Shown piece by piece: positions 54,129-63,999 of a DNA stretch of 64,000 nucleotides (its first letter is position 1; each line of letters opens with the position of its first letter). The notes below the pieces were generated by a model. The model was not told where the DNA came from. It searched no databases and saw only the letters and a list, made by a program, of their open reading frames with translations. Position numbers and translations under genes: made by a program. This DNA is from Bacteroidales bacterium (lineage in GTDB: Bacteria; Bacteroidota; Bacteroidia; Bacteroidales; Muribaculaceae), in contig SUXG01000001.1 in NCBI GenBank assembly GCA_015061085.1, positions 124,001 to 188,000 of the forward strand, written 5' to 3'.

Positions 54129-54887
54129 ATGGCAGAATTATCAATGAAAGTCAACCTTAAGGTGTGGCGCCAAGCCGGACCTAAGGCAAAAGGTGGTTTC
54201 GTGACTTATAACGACGTTGAGACCACTTCAGACACTTCATTCCTTGAGACTCTCGATATCCTTAACGAAACTCTCATCGAAAGAGGTGAAGAACCAATCG
54301 TATTCGACCACGACTGCCGCGAAGGTATCTGCGGTATGTGCTCACTATACATCAATGGTCACCCTCACGGACCGGCTACAGGCGCTACTACTTGTCAGCT
54401 CTACATGCGCCGCTTCAAAGAAGGTGAAACTATCACAGTTGAGCCATGGCGTTCTGCAGCGTTCCCTGTGATCAAAGACCTTATGGTGGACCGTAACGCA
54501 TTCGACAAGATCCAACAAGCAGGTGGTTATGTATCATTCAATTGTGGTGGCGCTCAAGACGCTAACGCAATCCCTGTGTCAAAGGAAATGGCTGACGAAG
54601 CTATGGACTCTGCGACATGTATCGGTTGCGGTGCTTGTGTGGCAGCTTGTAAGAACGGCTCGGCTATGCTCTTCGTTTCTGCGAAAGTCAGCCAATTCGC
54701 TCTTCTTCCACAAGGTCAAGTGGAAGCTGACCGTCGCGTACGCGCAATGGTGAAGAGAATGGACGAACTCGGCTTCGGTAACTGTACTAACACAGGTGCT
54801 TGCTCAGCTGAATGTCCTAAGCAAATCAAGCTTTATAACATCGGTCGCATGAACCGCGGTTATATCGCAGCTAAATGCAAAGAATAA
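54129..54887 (+). CDS. frdB: fumarate reductase / succinate dehydrogenase iron-sulfur subunit
   Basis: Carries electrons from the cytochrome to the flavin. Cysteines for the [2Fe-2S] cluster are at 63, 68, 71 and 89 ([14 protein letters not shown] and ATTC); those for the [4Fe-4S] and [3Fe-4S] clusters are in [16 protein letters not shown] (about 161-176) and [14 protein letters not shown] (about 218-231). Length 252 is normal for the Bacteroidetes type. It is the last gene of the frdCAB operon (21 bases after frdA), closed by a strong terminator. Confidence 0.98.
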   Translation: MAELSMKVNLKVWRQAGPKAKGGFVTYNDVETTSDTSFLETLDILNETLIERGEEPIVFDHDCREGICGMCSLYINGHPHGPATGATTCQLYMRRFKEGETITVEPWRSAAFPVIKDLMVDRNAFDKIQQAGGYVSFNCGGAQDANAIPVSKEMADEAMDSATCIGCGACVAACKNGSAMLFVSAKVSQFALLPQGQVEADRRVRAMVKRMDELGFGNCTNTGACSAECPKQIKLYNIGRMNRGYIAAKCKE

Positions 54888-54910
54888 TTCGACAACTGAA
54901 ATATTCTCAA

Positions 54911-54953
54911 CGCAAGGTCTTGCTCATCACGAGCAGGACCTTGTTGCGTTTTC
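54911..54953 (+). terminator. terminator of the frdCAB operon
   Basis: Thirteen-base arms 54913-54925 and 54931-54943 (one mismatch) around ATCAC, followed shortly by TTTT. Confidence 0.85.
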
Positions 54954-55020
54954 TCCACCCCATATCACCATCGCCTGTCGGATACTTTTTTCAAATCCCC
55001 CAACCATAACCTCTGCAAAG

Positions 55021-55077
55021 GTTTTAGAGAAACTAAAAAGACAAGTCGATTAATCATTTTGTCGGGCCTGAGATTTG
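55021..55077 (+). pseudogene. vestigial 3' end of a duplicate of the next gene
   Basis: These 57 bases match 55585-55641 at both ends: the first 18 bases are identical and the last 21 differ at one base. In frame the first part reads KVLEKLK(RQVD, stop), as the true gene ends KVLEKLK(ENSSD, stop). Upstream of 55018 the similarity stops, so only the tail of a former tandem copy, or a copied junction, remains. Confidence 0.65.
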
Positions 55078-55112
55078 ATAGTAATAATTTTTTATGTTAA
55101 TTAGTAAAAAGG

Positions 55113-55143
55113 TTGCAAAATTCAAAGTATATATCTATATTTG
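55113..55143 (+). promoter_or_regulatory. promoter of the gene at 55162
   Basis: TTG at 55113-55115, 20 bases, then TATATTTG at 55136-55143, 18 bases before the ATG. Confidence 0.6.
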
Positions 55144-55161
55144 TGAAAAATTTATTGCGAG

Positions 55162-55620
55162 ATGAGAACGATACTATCAGTTGTGTTTGTTTTTTGTGCA
55201 TTATCAGTTAGTGCCATGAGATTTGTTAGTTCAACAGATCATAATGAAATGCGCGTTTTTTTATGTTGGATAATTTTAGAAGAATTTAGTGAAGATGCTT
55301 TGATTCAAGATTTTGCTAAAAATCCCAAACAACGGGCAGTGATAAAAATCACCTATCATTTTGAAAAAAATCAAATTTCAGTAGAGTTTTTAGCGGCAGA
55401 TGGATTTTTTGCGGATGAAAATCGACAGAGGCAGTTTATTGAAGCAATATCATCTGTGGATGCTATATTTTTTTACGAGCCATTCCGTTATGCTCATCTC
55501 GTTCCTCCCGTTAAAGAAATTACAGCAAACTATGTAATCTTTACAAAGCCTGATTGGGTAAAATTAAAAGAAAATGATTCTAAAGTTTTAGAGAAACTAA
55601 AAGAAAATTCATCTGATTGA
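55162..55620 (+). CDS. small secreted protein of unknown function
   Basis: A 152-residue protein with a signal peptide (MRTILSVVFVFCALSVSA) and no family that I recognise. After the signal it is soluble and mixed alpha/beta; the middle KITYHFEKNQISVEFLAADG looks like two strands of a sheet. The C-terminal 20 residues are Lys/Glu-rich. It has no T9SS domain. The segment encoding its last residues is partly repeated upstream at 55021-55077. Base composition is AT-rich compared with panB next to it, in line with recent arrival or relaxed selection. Confidence 0.7.
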   Translation: MRTILSVVFVFCALSVSAMRFVSSTDHNEMRVFLCWIILEEFSEDALIQDFAKNPKQRAVIKITYHFEKNQISVEFLAADGFFADENRQRQFIEAISSVDAIFFYEPFRYAHLVPPVKEITANYVIFTKPDWVKLKENDSKVLEKLKENSSD

Positions 55621-55711
55621 TTTTGTCGGGCGTGAGATTTGTGATACAGGGGCAGGAGAATGAATAGTAGAAATATGGGGATATAAAAAGAGAAATAAAA
55701 GTGGTGATATT

Positions 55712-55743
55712 TTTGGATAATAGGTCGGGTTGCACTAATTTTG
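55712..55743 (+). promoter_or_regulatory. promoter of panB
   Basis: TTTG at 55712-55715, 20 bases, then TAATTTTG at 55736-55743; leader of about 80 bases. Confidence 0.7.
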
Positions 55744-55828
55744 TCGGAAATTAGTTTTTGCTTGCAAAATCATGGCTTGCAAAATCGTAAATGAACAGAA
55801 AATATTAACAGCATAAGCAATAAATATT

Positions 55829-56650
55829 ATGTCAACAAACACAGTCGATGACCCTCGCAAAGTGACCACGCATCGCCTCATCGAGATGAAGCAACGAGGC
55901 GAGAAAATCTCAATGCTCACAGCCTACGACTATTCAAGTGCTAAAATTATCGATGCAGCAGGCATCGACATGATACTCGTCGGAGACTCGGCTTCCAATG
56001 TGATGGCCGGTAATGTCACCACTCTCCCGATCACTCTCGACCAGATGATCTACCACGGCAAGTCGGTGATGAAAGCCGTCAAGCGTGCATTGGTGGTGGT
56101 CGATATGCCTTTCGGTACGTATCAGGGCAACTCACTCGAGGCGTTGGCTTCAGCTATTCGCATCATGAAGGAGAGCCATGCCGAGGCAGTCAAGATGGAG
56201 GGTGGCGCCGAAATTCGTGAGTCGATAGAGCGCATCCTTTGCGCCGGCATTCCGGTGATGGGACACCTCGGATTGACTCCACAGTCGATCAACAAATTTG
56301 GTACCTACACAGTGCGTGCACGCGAAGAGGCAGAGGCAGAAAAGTTGATAGCCGATGCGAAGTTGCTCGAAGAAATAGGCTGTTTTGCAATAGTAATCGA
56401 GAAAGTGCCGGCAGAACTTGCAGAACGTGTAGCCAAGGAGCTGACTATTCCTATCATAGGCATCGGAGCTGGAGGTGGTGTCGATGGTCAAGTGCTTGTT
56501 ATGCACGACATGCTTGGCATCAACAAAGGCTTCTCTCCGAGATTTTTACGTCGTTATGCCGACCTCGATTCGGTAATCACAAATGCAGTGCAACACTACA
56601 TAGAGGATGTGAAATCAGGTGATTTCCCGAATGAACGCGAACAGTACTAA
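55829..56650 (+). CDS. panB: 3-methyl-2-oxobutanoate hydroxymethyltransferase
   Basis: First step of pantothenate synthesis: adds hydroxymethyl from methylene-THF to ketoisovalerate. The 273-residue length is standard. [20 protein letters not shown] (in the first 50 residues), [13 protein letters not shown] (about 51-63), [12 protein letters not shown] (about 89-100), and KMEGGAEI (about 121-128) are the family segments, holding the Mg-binding Asp and Glu and the catalytic Glu. A higher GC content than its 5' neighbour is visible. It is a single-gene unit; panC and panD are not in the window. Confidence 0.96.
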   Translation: MSTNTVDDPRKVTTHRLIEMKQRGEKISMLTAYDYSSAKIIDAAGIDMILVGDSASNVMAGNVTTLPITLDQMIYHGKSVMKAVKRALVVVDMPFGTYQGNSLEALASAIRIMKESHAEAVKMEGGAEIRESIERILCAGIPVMGHLGLTPQSINKFGTYTVRAREEAEAEKLIADAKLLEEIGCFAIVIEKVPAELAERVAKELTIPIIGIGAGGGVDGQVLVMHDMLGINKGFSPRFLRRYADLDSVITNAVQHYIEDVKSGDFPNEREQY

Positions 56651-56747
56651 CGACAGCGTTTTAAACCGAAAAATAATCGTTGGCGAAGCAGAAAGGTTGG
56701 TGTAAACTATTTTTTATGCGCATAAAAGATAAAAAAGAGTAAAAAAA

Positions 56748-56779
56748 TTTCTTCAACAACAAATTTTCTATTAATTTTG
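56748..56779 (+). promoter_or_regulatory. promoter of the TPR protein gene
   Basis: TTTC at 56748-56751, 20 bases, then TAATTTTG at 56772-56779; leader of about 45 bases. Confidence 0.6.
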
Positions 56780-56828
56780 CACGTTGAAAATTCTGAATAA
56801 AAACAATTTAAATAAATAAAACCATAAA

Positions 56829-57506
56829 ATGGCAGAAAACAAACAAGCTCCACAACAGGATGAAACTCTCGACAACCTCAACAACTCATTGACATCGGCT
56901 GGTGAAGCAATCGTTAAAAACAGCAAGGTGATTGGTTGGTGTGTAGGTGGTGTAGCAGTAGTCGCATTGGCTATTTTGGCATACATCTTCTTCGTACAAA
57001 ATCCAAAAGAAGAAAAGTCAATAGAGGCTTTCAATAATGTAGAAGCAACAGCAACTACAGACTCTGCATCTGCAGTAGGCTACAAGAAAGTGGCAGATGA
57101 ATTCGGAAGCACAGTAGGTGGCAATTTGGCTGCTCTTGCAGCAGGTGAAGCTCTTTATGAAGAAGGAAAATATGAAGAAGCTATTAAGTATCTAAAAGAA
57201 TTTGACGGCAAAGGCGACGAGGCTATTGAAGCAGGTGCTACTTGCATGATTGGCGACTGCTACGTTAACCTTAAGAAATATGATGAAGCAATCTCTTATT
57301 TCGATAAAGCTATTGTGGCTGCTAACGGTAATGGCGCTTTGATCCCACGTTTCATTGATAAGAAAGCTACAGTATTTGCTGCTCAAAAGAAATACGACAA
57401 GGCTCTTGAATGTTACGAAACAATTAAGAATAACTATCCTAAGTATTCAGCATCTTACAATGTTGATGCTTACATTGCTCGTGAAAAAGCACGCGCAGGA
57501 AAGTAA
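56829..57506 (+). CDS. membrane-anchored TPR protein (YfgM-like)
   Basis: A 225-residue protein with a short cytoplasmic N-terminus, one membrane helix (about residues 36-58, VIGWCVGGVAVVALAILAYI) and a periplasmic part of three to four tetratricopeptide repeats, for example AAGEALYEEGKYEEAIKYLK, YVNLKKYDEAISYFDKAIV and AAQKKYDKALECYETIKN. Proteins of this layout are thought to help protein export or envelope assembly by holding partners. Codon choice suggests strong expression. Single-gene unit with promoter and terminator. Confidence 0.85.
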   Translation: MAENKQAPQQDETLDNLNNSLTSAGEAIVKNSKVIGWCVGGVAVVALAILAYIFFVQNPKEEKSIEAFNNVEATATTDSASAVGYKKVADEFGSTVGGNLAALAAGEALYEEGKYEEAIKYLKEFDGKGDEAIEAGATCMIGDCYVNLKKYDEAISYFDKAIVAANGNGALIPRFIDKKATVFAAQKKYDKALECYETIKNNYPKYSASYNVDAYIAREKARAGK

Positions 57507-57557
57507 TTTGTAGCAATCTAACATCGTACAAAATAATAAAACATTTGCTTATTATTG

Positions 57558-57597
57558 AAAGGGCAAGAATCTTAGGGTTCTTGCCCTTTTCCTTTTT
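57558..57597 (+). terminator. terminator of the TPR protein gene
   Basis: Twelve-base arms 57558-57569 and 57578-57589 followed by a T-rich tract. Confidence 0.9.
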
Positions 57598-57660
57598 GAT
57601 ATGTCGATTTGTTGCGGCGTAATTCATTTAGGGAGATGCAAATGCCTTTGATATAATTAC

Positions 57661-57870
57661 ATAAAGTGAGCGAAGCGAGAGGTATCCGATAGGTTTGGTA
57701 ATGGCTTGGCATCAGTACTCAGCGAGAGATACCCCCGGTGCAACGAGCGCAGTGTGTGAGATACCCCAATCGGGGTATTATTTCGATAACCGGTGGTAAC
57801 CGAGCGTAACGAGTGCCACCACCGGAACTGAAGTGCACATATATACCAACCCCAATCGGGGTTGCACATA
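57661..57870. repeat. cluster of REP-like palindromes
   Basis: Three near neighbouring hairpins: ATACCCC/GGGGTAT around AATC (57761-57778), CCGGTGGT/ACCACCGG around 20 bases (57790-57797 and 57818-57825), and AACCCC/GGGGTT around AATC (57848-57863). Several copies of short GC-rich words (AACGAG, GAGCG, CGAAGCGAGA) lie between them. No credible gene is present. The composition is unlike the AT-rich surroundings. From memory, similar DNA is scattered between genes in many Bacteroidales and often gives false short proteins; I cannot check that here. Confidence 0.65.
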
Positions 57871-58159
57871 GCCTATACTGTTAATGTGAGGGATATAGCT
57901 CGCCAGGCAGCGAGTTTAGATGATTTATAGTGGGTTTCAGGTGTATGTATGTTCAGTATGGGAAAGGAAGAAAAGAACAATGCTTGAGATTGCAGAGGCA
58001 GTATGAGACAGACGTTGTCGGCGAAATAAATACTCAAATGTGAGTATTAAAACCTCAAATACGGATTAAAAATAGACAAAGAAAGGGATTGTGTAAGAGG
58101 TAATATTTCAGGAACTTTGTGATAGAAAATTTTAGGTATTCAAAAGGAAATAATGACTA
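57871..58159. other. gene-free leader region before the Xus-like operon
   Basis: About 290 bases with no gene. An eight-base inverted repeat (AATACTCA and TGAGTATT around AATG, 58029-58048) could be an operator for a regulator of the operon that follows, but its distance from the start is 112 bases and I see no clear -7 box. No Fur-box-like sequence was noticed. Confidence 0.35.
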
Positions 58160-60538
58160 ATGAATAGTAAATCGTATCTCAAAGTTTTTGTGCTTTTGAT
58201 AGCATTGATGTCAAGTAGTCTCATTTGTTTCGCTTCAGAAAGTTTCTCAGTCAAGGGCGTCGTGCGAGACACCGAAGGCGGGGTTGTCTCTTATGCAAAT
58301 GTAGCGCTGAAGGGAACATCCTACGGATGTGTTACAGATGAAGACGGCAAGTATCATATTACAGCTCCTGCCGGAAAATACACAATGTCGGTCACAATGT
58401 TAGGCTATTCAAGCGTCGAGAAAAAAATCGATCTCAGCAAGGATAATCTGTTGGATGTAAAATTGACCGATTCGGGTATAATGCTTGATGAGGTTATTGT
58501 CGCTTCAAGTGCAGTATCGAAAGTGCGTCAATCAGCCTACAACGCAATTGGCGTAGATGCAAAAGAACTTAAAAATACGACTAAAAATTTAGGGGATGCT
58601 TTGGCAAAGGCTCCGGGTGTAAAGCTAAGGGAGTCGGGAGGAGTCGGCTCTGACATGCAGTTGATGCTCGACGGCTTCAGTGGCAAACATGTGAAAGTCT
58701 TTATCGACGGAGTGCCTCAAGAGGGTGTAGGCAATTCGTTCGGGCTTAATAATATTCCGATTAATTTTGCCGATCGCATCGAGATTTATAAAGGAGTGGT
58801 GCCGGTCGGTTTTGGTACAGATGCTTTGGGAGGAGTGGTGAATATTATCACTTCCAAGAAGCGAAACAAATGGTTTTTAGATGCCTCTTACACATTTGGC
58901 TCGTTTAATACCCATAAGTCGTATGTCAACTTCGGACAGACGCTCAAAAACGGCTTTACATACGAGATAAATGCGTTTCAAAATTATTCCGACAACGATT
59001 ATTCGGTCTATGCGCCGGTGGAAGATTTCGCAACAGGAAGAATAGATAAGAATAAATATGAAAAGGTCAAACGTTTTCATGACACCTATCATAATGAGGC
59101 AGTGGTGGCAAAGGTCGGTTTTGTCTCAAAATCGTGGGCAGACAGATTGATGTTGGGATTTATCTTTTCCAATATGTATAAGGATATTCAGACCGGGGTG
59201 CGTCAAGAGATAGTCTATGGCGAAAAGCATCGCAAGGGCTACACATTGATGCCCTCGCTGGAGTATGTGAAGCACAACCTTCTTGTCGATGGGCTTGACT
59301 TGTCGATGTCGGCAAACTATAATCGTAACATGACGGAGAATGTCGATACGTCGTCATATAAATATAATTGGCATGCCGAGAAAAAAATGCTTAATTCGCC
59401 GGGCGAGCAGTCTTATCAATATTCTCGTTCGTACAACAACAATTGGAATGTCACAGCTACTATCAATTACAGATTAGGGAAATATCATCTATTCACATTC
59501 AACCACGTTTTTAATGGCTTTTCTCGCTCCAATGAGTCGTTGTTGGCAAAGGAAGTAATGAAGTATGCCTTTGATAAGCAGACACGTAAAAACATCTCCG
59601 GCTTGTCATATCGTCTGATGCTTTCGGAGAAATGGAATGTGTCGCTCTTTGGAAAATACTATGATTTGTATGTCAGTGGTCCGATCGCGACAGATGCCAA
59701 TCAGACCGATTATGTGAAGACATCGCGAGCGCTTGGCTCGTTTGGTTATGGCGCTGCCGGGACATATTTTGTCTTGCCGCAATTGCAGGTGAAGCTTTCT
59801 TACGAAAAGGCTTATCGCCTACCGACTATCGATGAAATGTTTGGTGATGAGGATTTGGAAATAGGCGACATCGGCATAAAACCGGAAAAGAGTGATAACC
59901 TGAATCTTAACATCAGTTATAATACAAAAATCGGTCGCCACAATATCTATGCTGAGGGAAGTCTTATCTATCGTGATACAAAAGATTATATTCAGCGAAA
60001 TATTACCGATCTCAGTGGTGGTAAATTTGCTGCGTCTTACATCAATTATGGCAAAGTGTTGACAAAAGGTTTTAATATTGCGTTGAGGTATAATTATGGT
60101 GGTTGGGTTAGTGTTGGAGGAAGTTTTTCTCAAATGAATGTTCGCGACAATATGAAGACAGCTCTCGGCTCGTCAGCTACAAACATCGCCTACAAGCAGC
60201 GCATGCCTAATATCCCATATCTCTTTGCCGACTCAGATGTGACGTTGACATGGCGTGGACTTGGCAGAAAGGCCAACAATCTGTCGCTGACCTACGACAA
60301 TCACTATCTGCATAAATTCTCTTATTATTCTGCGAATATCGGTGCCAATAAAAATGATTATATCGTGCCTACGCAATTTTCGCACGATATCTCCTTGACA
60401 TATAGCATCGCAGACGGAAAGTATAATGTCATGGCAGAATGTAAGAACTTTACCAACGAGCGACTCTATGACAACTTCAGTCTGCAAAAAGCGGGACGGG
60501 CATTTTATGTTAAATTCAGAATATATTTAGGAAATTAA
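58160..60538 (+). CDS. TonB-dependent outer-membrane receptor (XusA-like)
   Basis: A 792-residue outer-membrane transporter. The signal peptide (residues 1-26) is followed by a carboxypeptidase-regulatory-like beta-sandwich (about 30-108, from [20 protein letters not shown]), the plug domain (about 115-235, with [18 protein letters not shown] and [15 protein letters not shown]) and a 22-strand barrel closing with [11 protein letters not shown]. No SusD gene follows; instead a DUF4374 lipoprotein gene is next, 14 bases downstream. This matches the Xus xenosiderophore system of Bacteroides (receptor, DUF4374 lipoprotein, PepSY membrane protein), so catecholate siderophore uptake is the best guess. 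Confidence 0.9.
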   Translation: MNSKSYLKVFVLLIALMSSSLICFASESFSVKGVVRDTEGGVVSYANVALKGTSYGCVTDEDGKYHITAPAGKYTMSVTMLGYSSVEKKIDLSKDNLLDVKLTDSGIMLDEVIVASSAVSKVRQSAYNAIGVDAKELKNTTKNLGDALAKAPGVKLRESGGVGSDMQLMLDGFSGKHVKVFIDGVPQEGVGNSFGLNNIPINFADRIEIYKGVVPVGFGTDALGGVVNIITSKKRNKWFLDASYTFGSFNTHKSYVNFGQTLKNGFTYEINAFQNYSDNDYSVYAPVEDFATGRIDKNKYEKVKRFHDTYHNEAVVAKVGFVSKSWADRLMLGFIFSNMYKDIQTGVRQEIVYGEKHRKGYTLMPSLEYVKHNLLVDGLDLSMSANYNRNMTENVDTSSYKYNWHAEKKMLNSPGEQSYQYSRSYNNNWNVTATINYRLGKYHLFTFNHVFNGFSRSNESLLAKEVMKYAFDKQTRKNISGLSYRLMLSEKWNVSLFGKYYDLYVSGPIATDANQTDYVKTSRALGSFGYGAAGTYFVLPQLQVKLSYEKAYRLPTIDEMFGDEDLEIGDIGIKPEKSDNLNLNISYNTKIGRHNIYAEGSLIYRDTKDYIQRNITDLSGGKFAASYINYGKVLTKGFNIALRYNYGGWVSVGGSFSQMNVRDNMKTALGSSATNIAYKQRMPNIPYLFADSDVTLTWRGLGRKANNLSLTYDNHYLHKFSYYSANIGANKNDYIVPTQFSHDISLTYSIADGKYNVMAECKNFTNERLYDNFSLQKAGRAFYVKFRIYLGN

Positions 60539-60552
60539 TAATACATACAATT

Positions 60553-61962
60553 ATGAACAGAAAATTTTTCAGCAAATCATTCTTTGCTATCGCCTTGACA
60601 TCAGTGGTCATGGCATCGTGTGACAACGGCTCAAGCCAAAACGACGAGCCTCAATTGCCTAACGAAAAGAAATCAGCGTATGTGATCGCTTCGTCGGTCA
60701 CAGCATCAGGCAACACAACTAACGTGCTTCTCACAGCCGAATCGCTCGACGAGGGCGTGGTCTCACCGGTCAACAACGGATTGGTCAACGATGGTGCCAG
60801 CCAATGGGTGTTCTACGACAATAAATACCTTTATGGTTTGACCTACAATCAAGGCAATGCGGGCACAACTCGCTCGTTTATTCTTAACTCAGAGGGTCAG
60901 ATAGAGGCACGCTCAAGCGAATATGCCGTGAAACGATTTACTACAAATGGCATCTACGGCGACTATGTCATGACCTCATCGACAGGCGACGGTCCGACCG
61001 AATGGAACGATGAAAACGGATATACTCCAAAATCATTCCTACTCTCTTATCTTCACGCCGAAAATGAAACATTCACCACCAATGACACTCGCAATGAAAT
61101 CTATCTGTCGGAAAATTTCCTCGGCAATGGTGAGTATGTGACTCTCGCCGGTATCCTCGAAAGCGGTGGCAAACTATATAGCGCAGCTATCCCTATGGGA
61201 CTCAGCCAATACGGCACAAAAGCAGAAGGTGGAAAATATGTTTTGCCGGGTAACGAGGATTTGGTCAAGACAGAAGCCGGAGGTTCAAATTCAAGTGCGT
61301 ACAAAAAAGATGAATTGCAATGGACTCAATATCCAAACGAATGTTGGGTGGCTATCTTCGACGATGAAAACCTCAACGGTAAGAAGCTTATCAAGACCGA
61401 TAAAATCAGCTACGCTTGCGGCCGTCAGAAATCACAATATTATCAGACAATTTGGGAAGCCGACAACGGCGACATCTATGTGTTCTCACCAAGCTACGCC
61501 AAGACTATGACCGACCCTCGTCAGCAGACAACGCTCGATGCCGGCGTAGTCAGAATCAAGAAGGGCACAGAGCAATTCGACAACTCTTACTACTATAATA
61601 TCGAGGCTCAAAGCGGTGGTCGCTCATTCCTTCGCACATGGTACATCGCAGGCAACTATTTTCTCATGCTGATGTATGACCGTCCATTGACCGAGAAAGG
61701 ATTTGTAGCTAATCAATTGGCTGTGTTTGATGCATCTACCGGCAAATTGACTGCCGTAGAGGGACTTCCTTCAGCTGAATTGATTTCAGGCTTCGGCTAT
61801 GCGCCATATTGTGAGAACGGCTATGCCTATATCGCTGTGACCACTACTGAAGGCTACCCTGCAATCTATAAGATTGACCCTGCGACAGCCACAGCTAAAC
61901 GTGGTGTGGAAATTCAAGTAACGCAGATCACAGGTGTCGGCAAGTTGAATCAGGTAGATTAA
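60553..61962 (+). CDS. DUF4374 lipoprotein (XusB-like siderophore binder)
   Basis: A 469-residue surface lipoprotein. The lipobox VVMASC places the acylated Cys at residue 23, followed by DNGSSQNDE, which fits the acidic lipoprotein export signal of Bacteroidetes. The mature part is a DUF4374 domain, probably a propeller of repeated strands, for example [40 protein letters not shown] and DGDIYVFSP-like units. In Bacteroides thetaiotaomicron the DUF4374 protein XusB binds ferric enterobactin outside the cell; the same role is proposed here. GC content is higher than that of the esterase gene which starts two bases after it. Confidence 0.88.
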   Translation: MNRKFFSKSFFAIALTSVVMASCDNGSSQNDEPQLPNEKKSAYVIASSVTASGNTTNVLLTAESLDEGVVSPVNNGLVNDGASQWVFYDNKYLYGLTYNQGNAGTTRSFILNSEGQIEARSSEYAVKRFTTNGIYGDYVMTSSTGDGPTEWNDENGYTPKSFLLSYLHAENETFTTNDTRNEIYLSENFLGNGEYVTLAGILESGGKLYSAAIPMGLSQYGTKAEGGKYVLPGNEDLVKTEAGGSNSSAYKKDELQWTQYPNECWVAIFDDENLNGKKLIKTDKISYACGRQKSQYYQTIWEADNGDIYVFSPSYAKTMTDPRQQTTLDAGVVRIKKGTEQFDNSYYYNIEAQSGGRSFLRTWYIAGNYFLMLMYDRPLTEKGFVANQLAVFDASTGKLTAVEGLPSAELISGFGYAPYCENGYAYIAVTTTEGYPAIYKIDPATATAKRGVEIQVTQITGVGKLNQVD

Positions 61963-61964
61963 AA

Positions 61965-62804
61965 GTGAAAGTATTCAGAAGCATTATAATAGTCAGTTTT
62001 CTCCTGCTCGGCATCGTAGTGAGAGGGCAGGAGATTATATCTATAGGTAATGCCTACACTCTGCATTCACAAATATTAAATCAGGAGCGCGACTACATGG
62101 TCTATCTTCCGGAGGACTATGGTAAGGATACCACAAAGCAATATCAAGTGATATATCTGCTCGACGCAGAGTCGTTTTATTTGCCGGTGGTGGGTATGGT
62201 GAAAGGCTTTTCAAAGATGAAAGATAAGGCAGATGAGTCCACTATTGTTGTAGGCATCATAAGTGAGAATCGAACAAAAGATTTCACACCGGTAGCATCT
62301 AATTGCGGCAGAAATGGGATTGCCAATAAAGAAGAGCCGATGGCAGGTGGTGGCGCTGAAATGTTTTATCGCTTTATTGAAGAAGAGCTAAAACCGACTA
62401 TCGAAAAGGCTTATCGCACTAATACGACCGACATTCTTATAGGGCATTCCTATTCCGGTTTGTTCGCGTTATATACGATGTTTTATCATACCGAAAGTTT
62501 TGTTAAAGTGATTGCAATAGATCCGAGCTTATGGTGGGACTGCGGGACAATACTTGATGAGATAATGCTAAGAGTAAACGACAGGGATTATGTCGATAAA
62601 TATTTGTATCTCGGGTTTTCTATCAAGAAGCGCTATGATAGAAATGATGATATAATAGGAGATCTTAAACAACAATTGTGTGAAGATATACTGCCTAAAG
62701 CTATTAAATTGAACTATGATTATAAAAACTATCCTGAAGAAAATCATGGGACAGTAGCCATTCCCGGTTTTTATGATGGATTAAAACATATATTTGGAAA
62801 ATGA
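61965..62804 (+). CDS. alpha/beta hydrolase esterase in a Xus-like operon
   Basis: A 279-residue exported esterase of the PF00756 (Fes/IroE/BesA-like) family. The start is GTG at 61965, giving a signal peptide (VSFLLLGIVVRGQ). The nucleophile is Ser162 in ILIGHSYSGLFALY, with the His in YPEENHGTVAIPGF (His261); IAIDPSLWWD (184-193) is the conserved core. The gene is visibly lower in GC than both neighbours and overlaps the next gene by four bases (ATGA). Its place between the DUF4374 and PepSY genes suggests that it cuts the ester backbone of an imported siderophore such as enterobactin to free iron. Other esterase substrates are possible. Confidence 0.82.
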   Translation: MKVFRSIIIVSFLLLGIVVRGQEIISIGNAYTLHSQILNQERDYMVYLPEDYGKDTTKQYQVIYLLDAESFYLPVVGMVKGFSKMKDKADESTIVVGIISENRTKDFTPVASNCGRNGIANKEEPMAGGGAEMFYRFIEEELKPTIEKAYRTNTTDILIGHSYSGLFALYTMFYHTESFVKVIAIDPSLWWDCGTILDEIMLRVNDRDYVDKYLYLGFSIKKRYDRNDDIIGDLKQQLCEDILPKAIKLNYDYKNYPEENHGTVAIPGFYDGLKHIFGK

Positions 62805-63943
62805 GAAAGATTTTTAAGAAGTTACATTTATGGTTGTCAGTGCCATTCGGATTGGTCATCGCTATCATCTGCTTCAGCGGCGCAATGCTCGTGTTTGAGC
62901 AAGAGATCACCGAGGCAGCTCAACGCGACATGGTCTATGTCGAAAAGGTAGGCGAAAAGCCGTTGCCGGTCAGCGAGATTGCCTCAAAGGTGGCAGCTAC
63001 ATTGCCCGACAGCATCAAGGTGACAGGCGTGGTCGTTTCGTCCGACCCTGAACGAAGTTATAAGGTCAACATCTCCAAGCCGAAAAAAGCATTTGTCTAT
63101 GTCGATCAATACACAGGCGAGATTAAGGGCAAAAACGAACGACTCGGATTCTTCAATGTGATGTTTAGGCTTCACCGTTGGCTGATGGATAGCAAACCCG
63201 AGGACGGAGGCATCTATTGGGGCAAAATGATTGTCGGAGTCTCTACGCTCGTCTTCGTCGTTATCCTCATCACCGGGCTTGTGATATGGATTCCCAAGAG
63301 CCGTAAAGCGTTGAAAAATCGCCTTGCAGTCTGCGCTACCAAGGGATGGAAACGTTTGTGGTATGACCTTCATGTTGCCGGTGGATTTTACGCATTGCTC
63401 TTGCTCCTCGCTATGGCATTGACAGGCTTGACATGGTCATTCTCATGGTATCGCACAGGTTTCTACAAGGCTTTTGGCATTGAAACTCCTGCCAAGCCTG
63501 CATCGCACGCAGAAGCGAAGTCCGAAAGCGACAAGCGTGGCAAAAGCAGACGTGGCGAACGAAAAGAGAAGAGCGACCCGTTTGCATCGTGGACCGTAGC
63601 TCTTGACAACGTGATGAAGACCGAAAGCGACTATAGCCGTATCACAGTCTCTGACGGACGTGTCAGCGTCTCGCGAGACACGTTTGGCAATCAACGAGCA
63701 TCCGACACCTATCGCTTCGACAAACGCTCAGGCGAAATTACCGAAGTGCAACCATACGCCGATGCTGATGCAGCCACAAAAATGAGAGGGTGGATATACT
63801 CTGTGCACGTTGGCAACTGGGGAGGAATGTTGACACGCATCTTGACATTCCTTGCCGCAATGTTCGGCGCATCACTCCCACTGACCGGCTACTACCTATG
63901 GATTCGCCGTCTCTACCGAAAACGCACCAAGCAATGCCCGTAA
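62801..63943 (+). CDS. PepSY-associated TM protein (XusC-like)
   Basis: A 380-residue inner-membrane protein. Four membrane helices are visible (near 12-34, about 143-167, about 195-218 and about 345-367), with PepSY domains between helices 1 and 2 and between 3 and 4. His residues in FRLHRWLMDS, LHVAGGFYALL and SVHVGNWGG could bind heme, as proposed for ferric-reductase-like PepSY proteins. A charged insertion (about 235-262, SDKRGKSRRGERKEKS) lies between helices 3 and 4. It completes the Xus-like set and would reduce or pass iron at the inner membrane. The ATGA overlap with the esterase gene shows coupling. Confidence 0.88.
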   Translation: MRKIFKKLHLWLSVPFGLVIAIICFSGAMLVFEQEITEAAQRDMVYVEKVGEKPLPVSEIASKVAATLPDSIKVTGVVVSSDPERSYKVNISKPKKAFVYVDQYTGEIKGKNERLGFFNVMFRLHRWLMDSKPEDGGIYWGKMIVGVSTLVFVVILITGLVIWIPKSRKALKNRLAVCATKGWKRLWYDLHVAGGFYALLLLLAMALTGLTWSFSWYRTGFYKAFGIETPAKPASHAEAKSESDKRGKSRRGERKEKSDPFASWTVALDNVMKTESDYSRITVSDGRVSVSRDTFGNQRASDTYRFDKRSGEITEVQPYADADAATKMRGWIYSVHVGNWGGMLTRILTFLAAMFGASLPLTGYYLWIRRLYRKRTKQCP

Positions 63944-63963
63944 TAATTGCAACTACATAATAA

Positions 63964-63999
63964 AGAGAAGGAGCCTACATTGCAGTGGACTCCTTCTCT
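63964..63999. terminator. terminator of the Xus-like operon
   Basis: Ten-base arms 63964-63973 and 63990-63999; the window ends at the hairpin, so the T-run cannot be judged. Confidence 0.7.

Noticed and set aside
57657-57869. 70-codon minus frame in the palindrome cluster
   Set aside because: It is encoded by repetitive hairpin DNA and looks like the false proteins typical of such repeats.
58029-58048. Fur box for the Xus-like operon
   Set aside because: The inverted repeat AATACTCA/TGAGTATT does not resemble the GATAATGAT-type Fur consensus; only a generic operator is possible.
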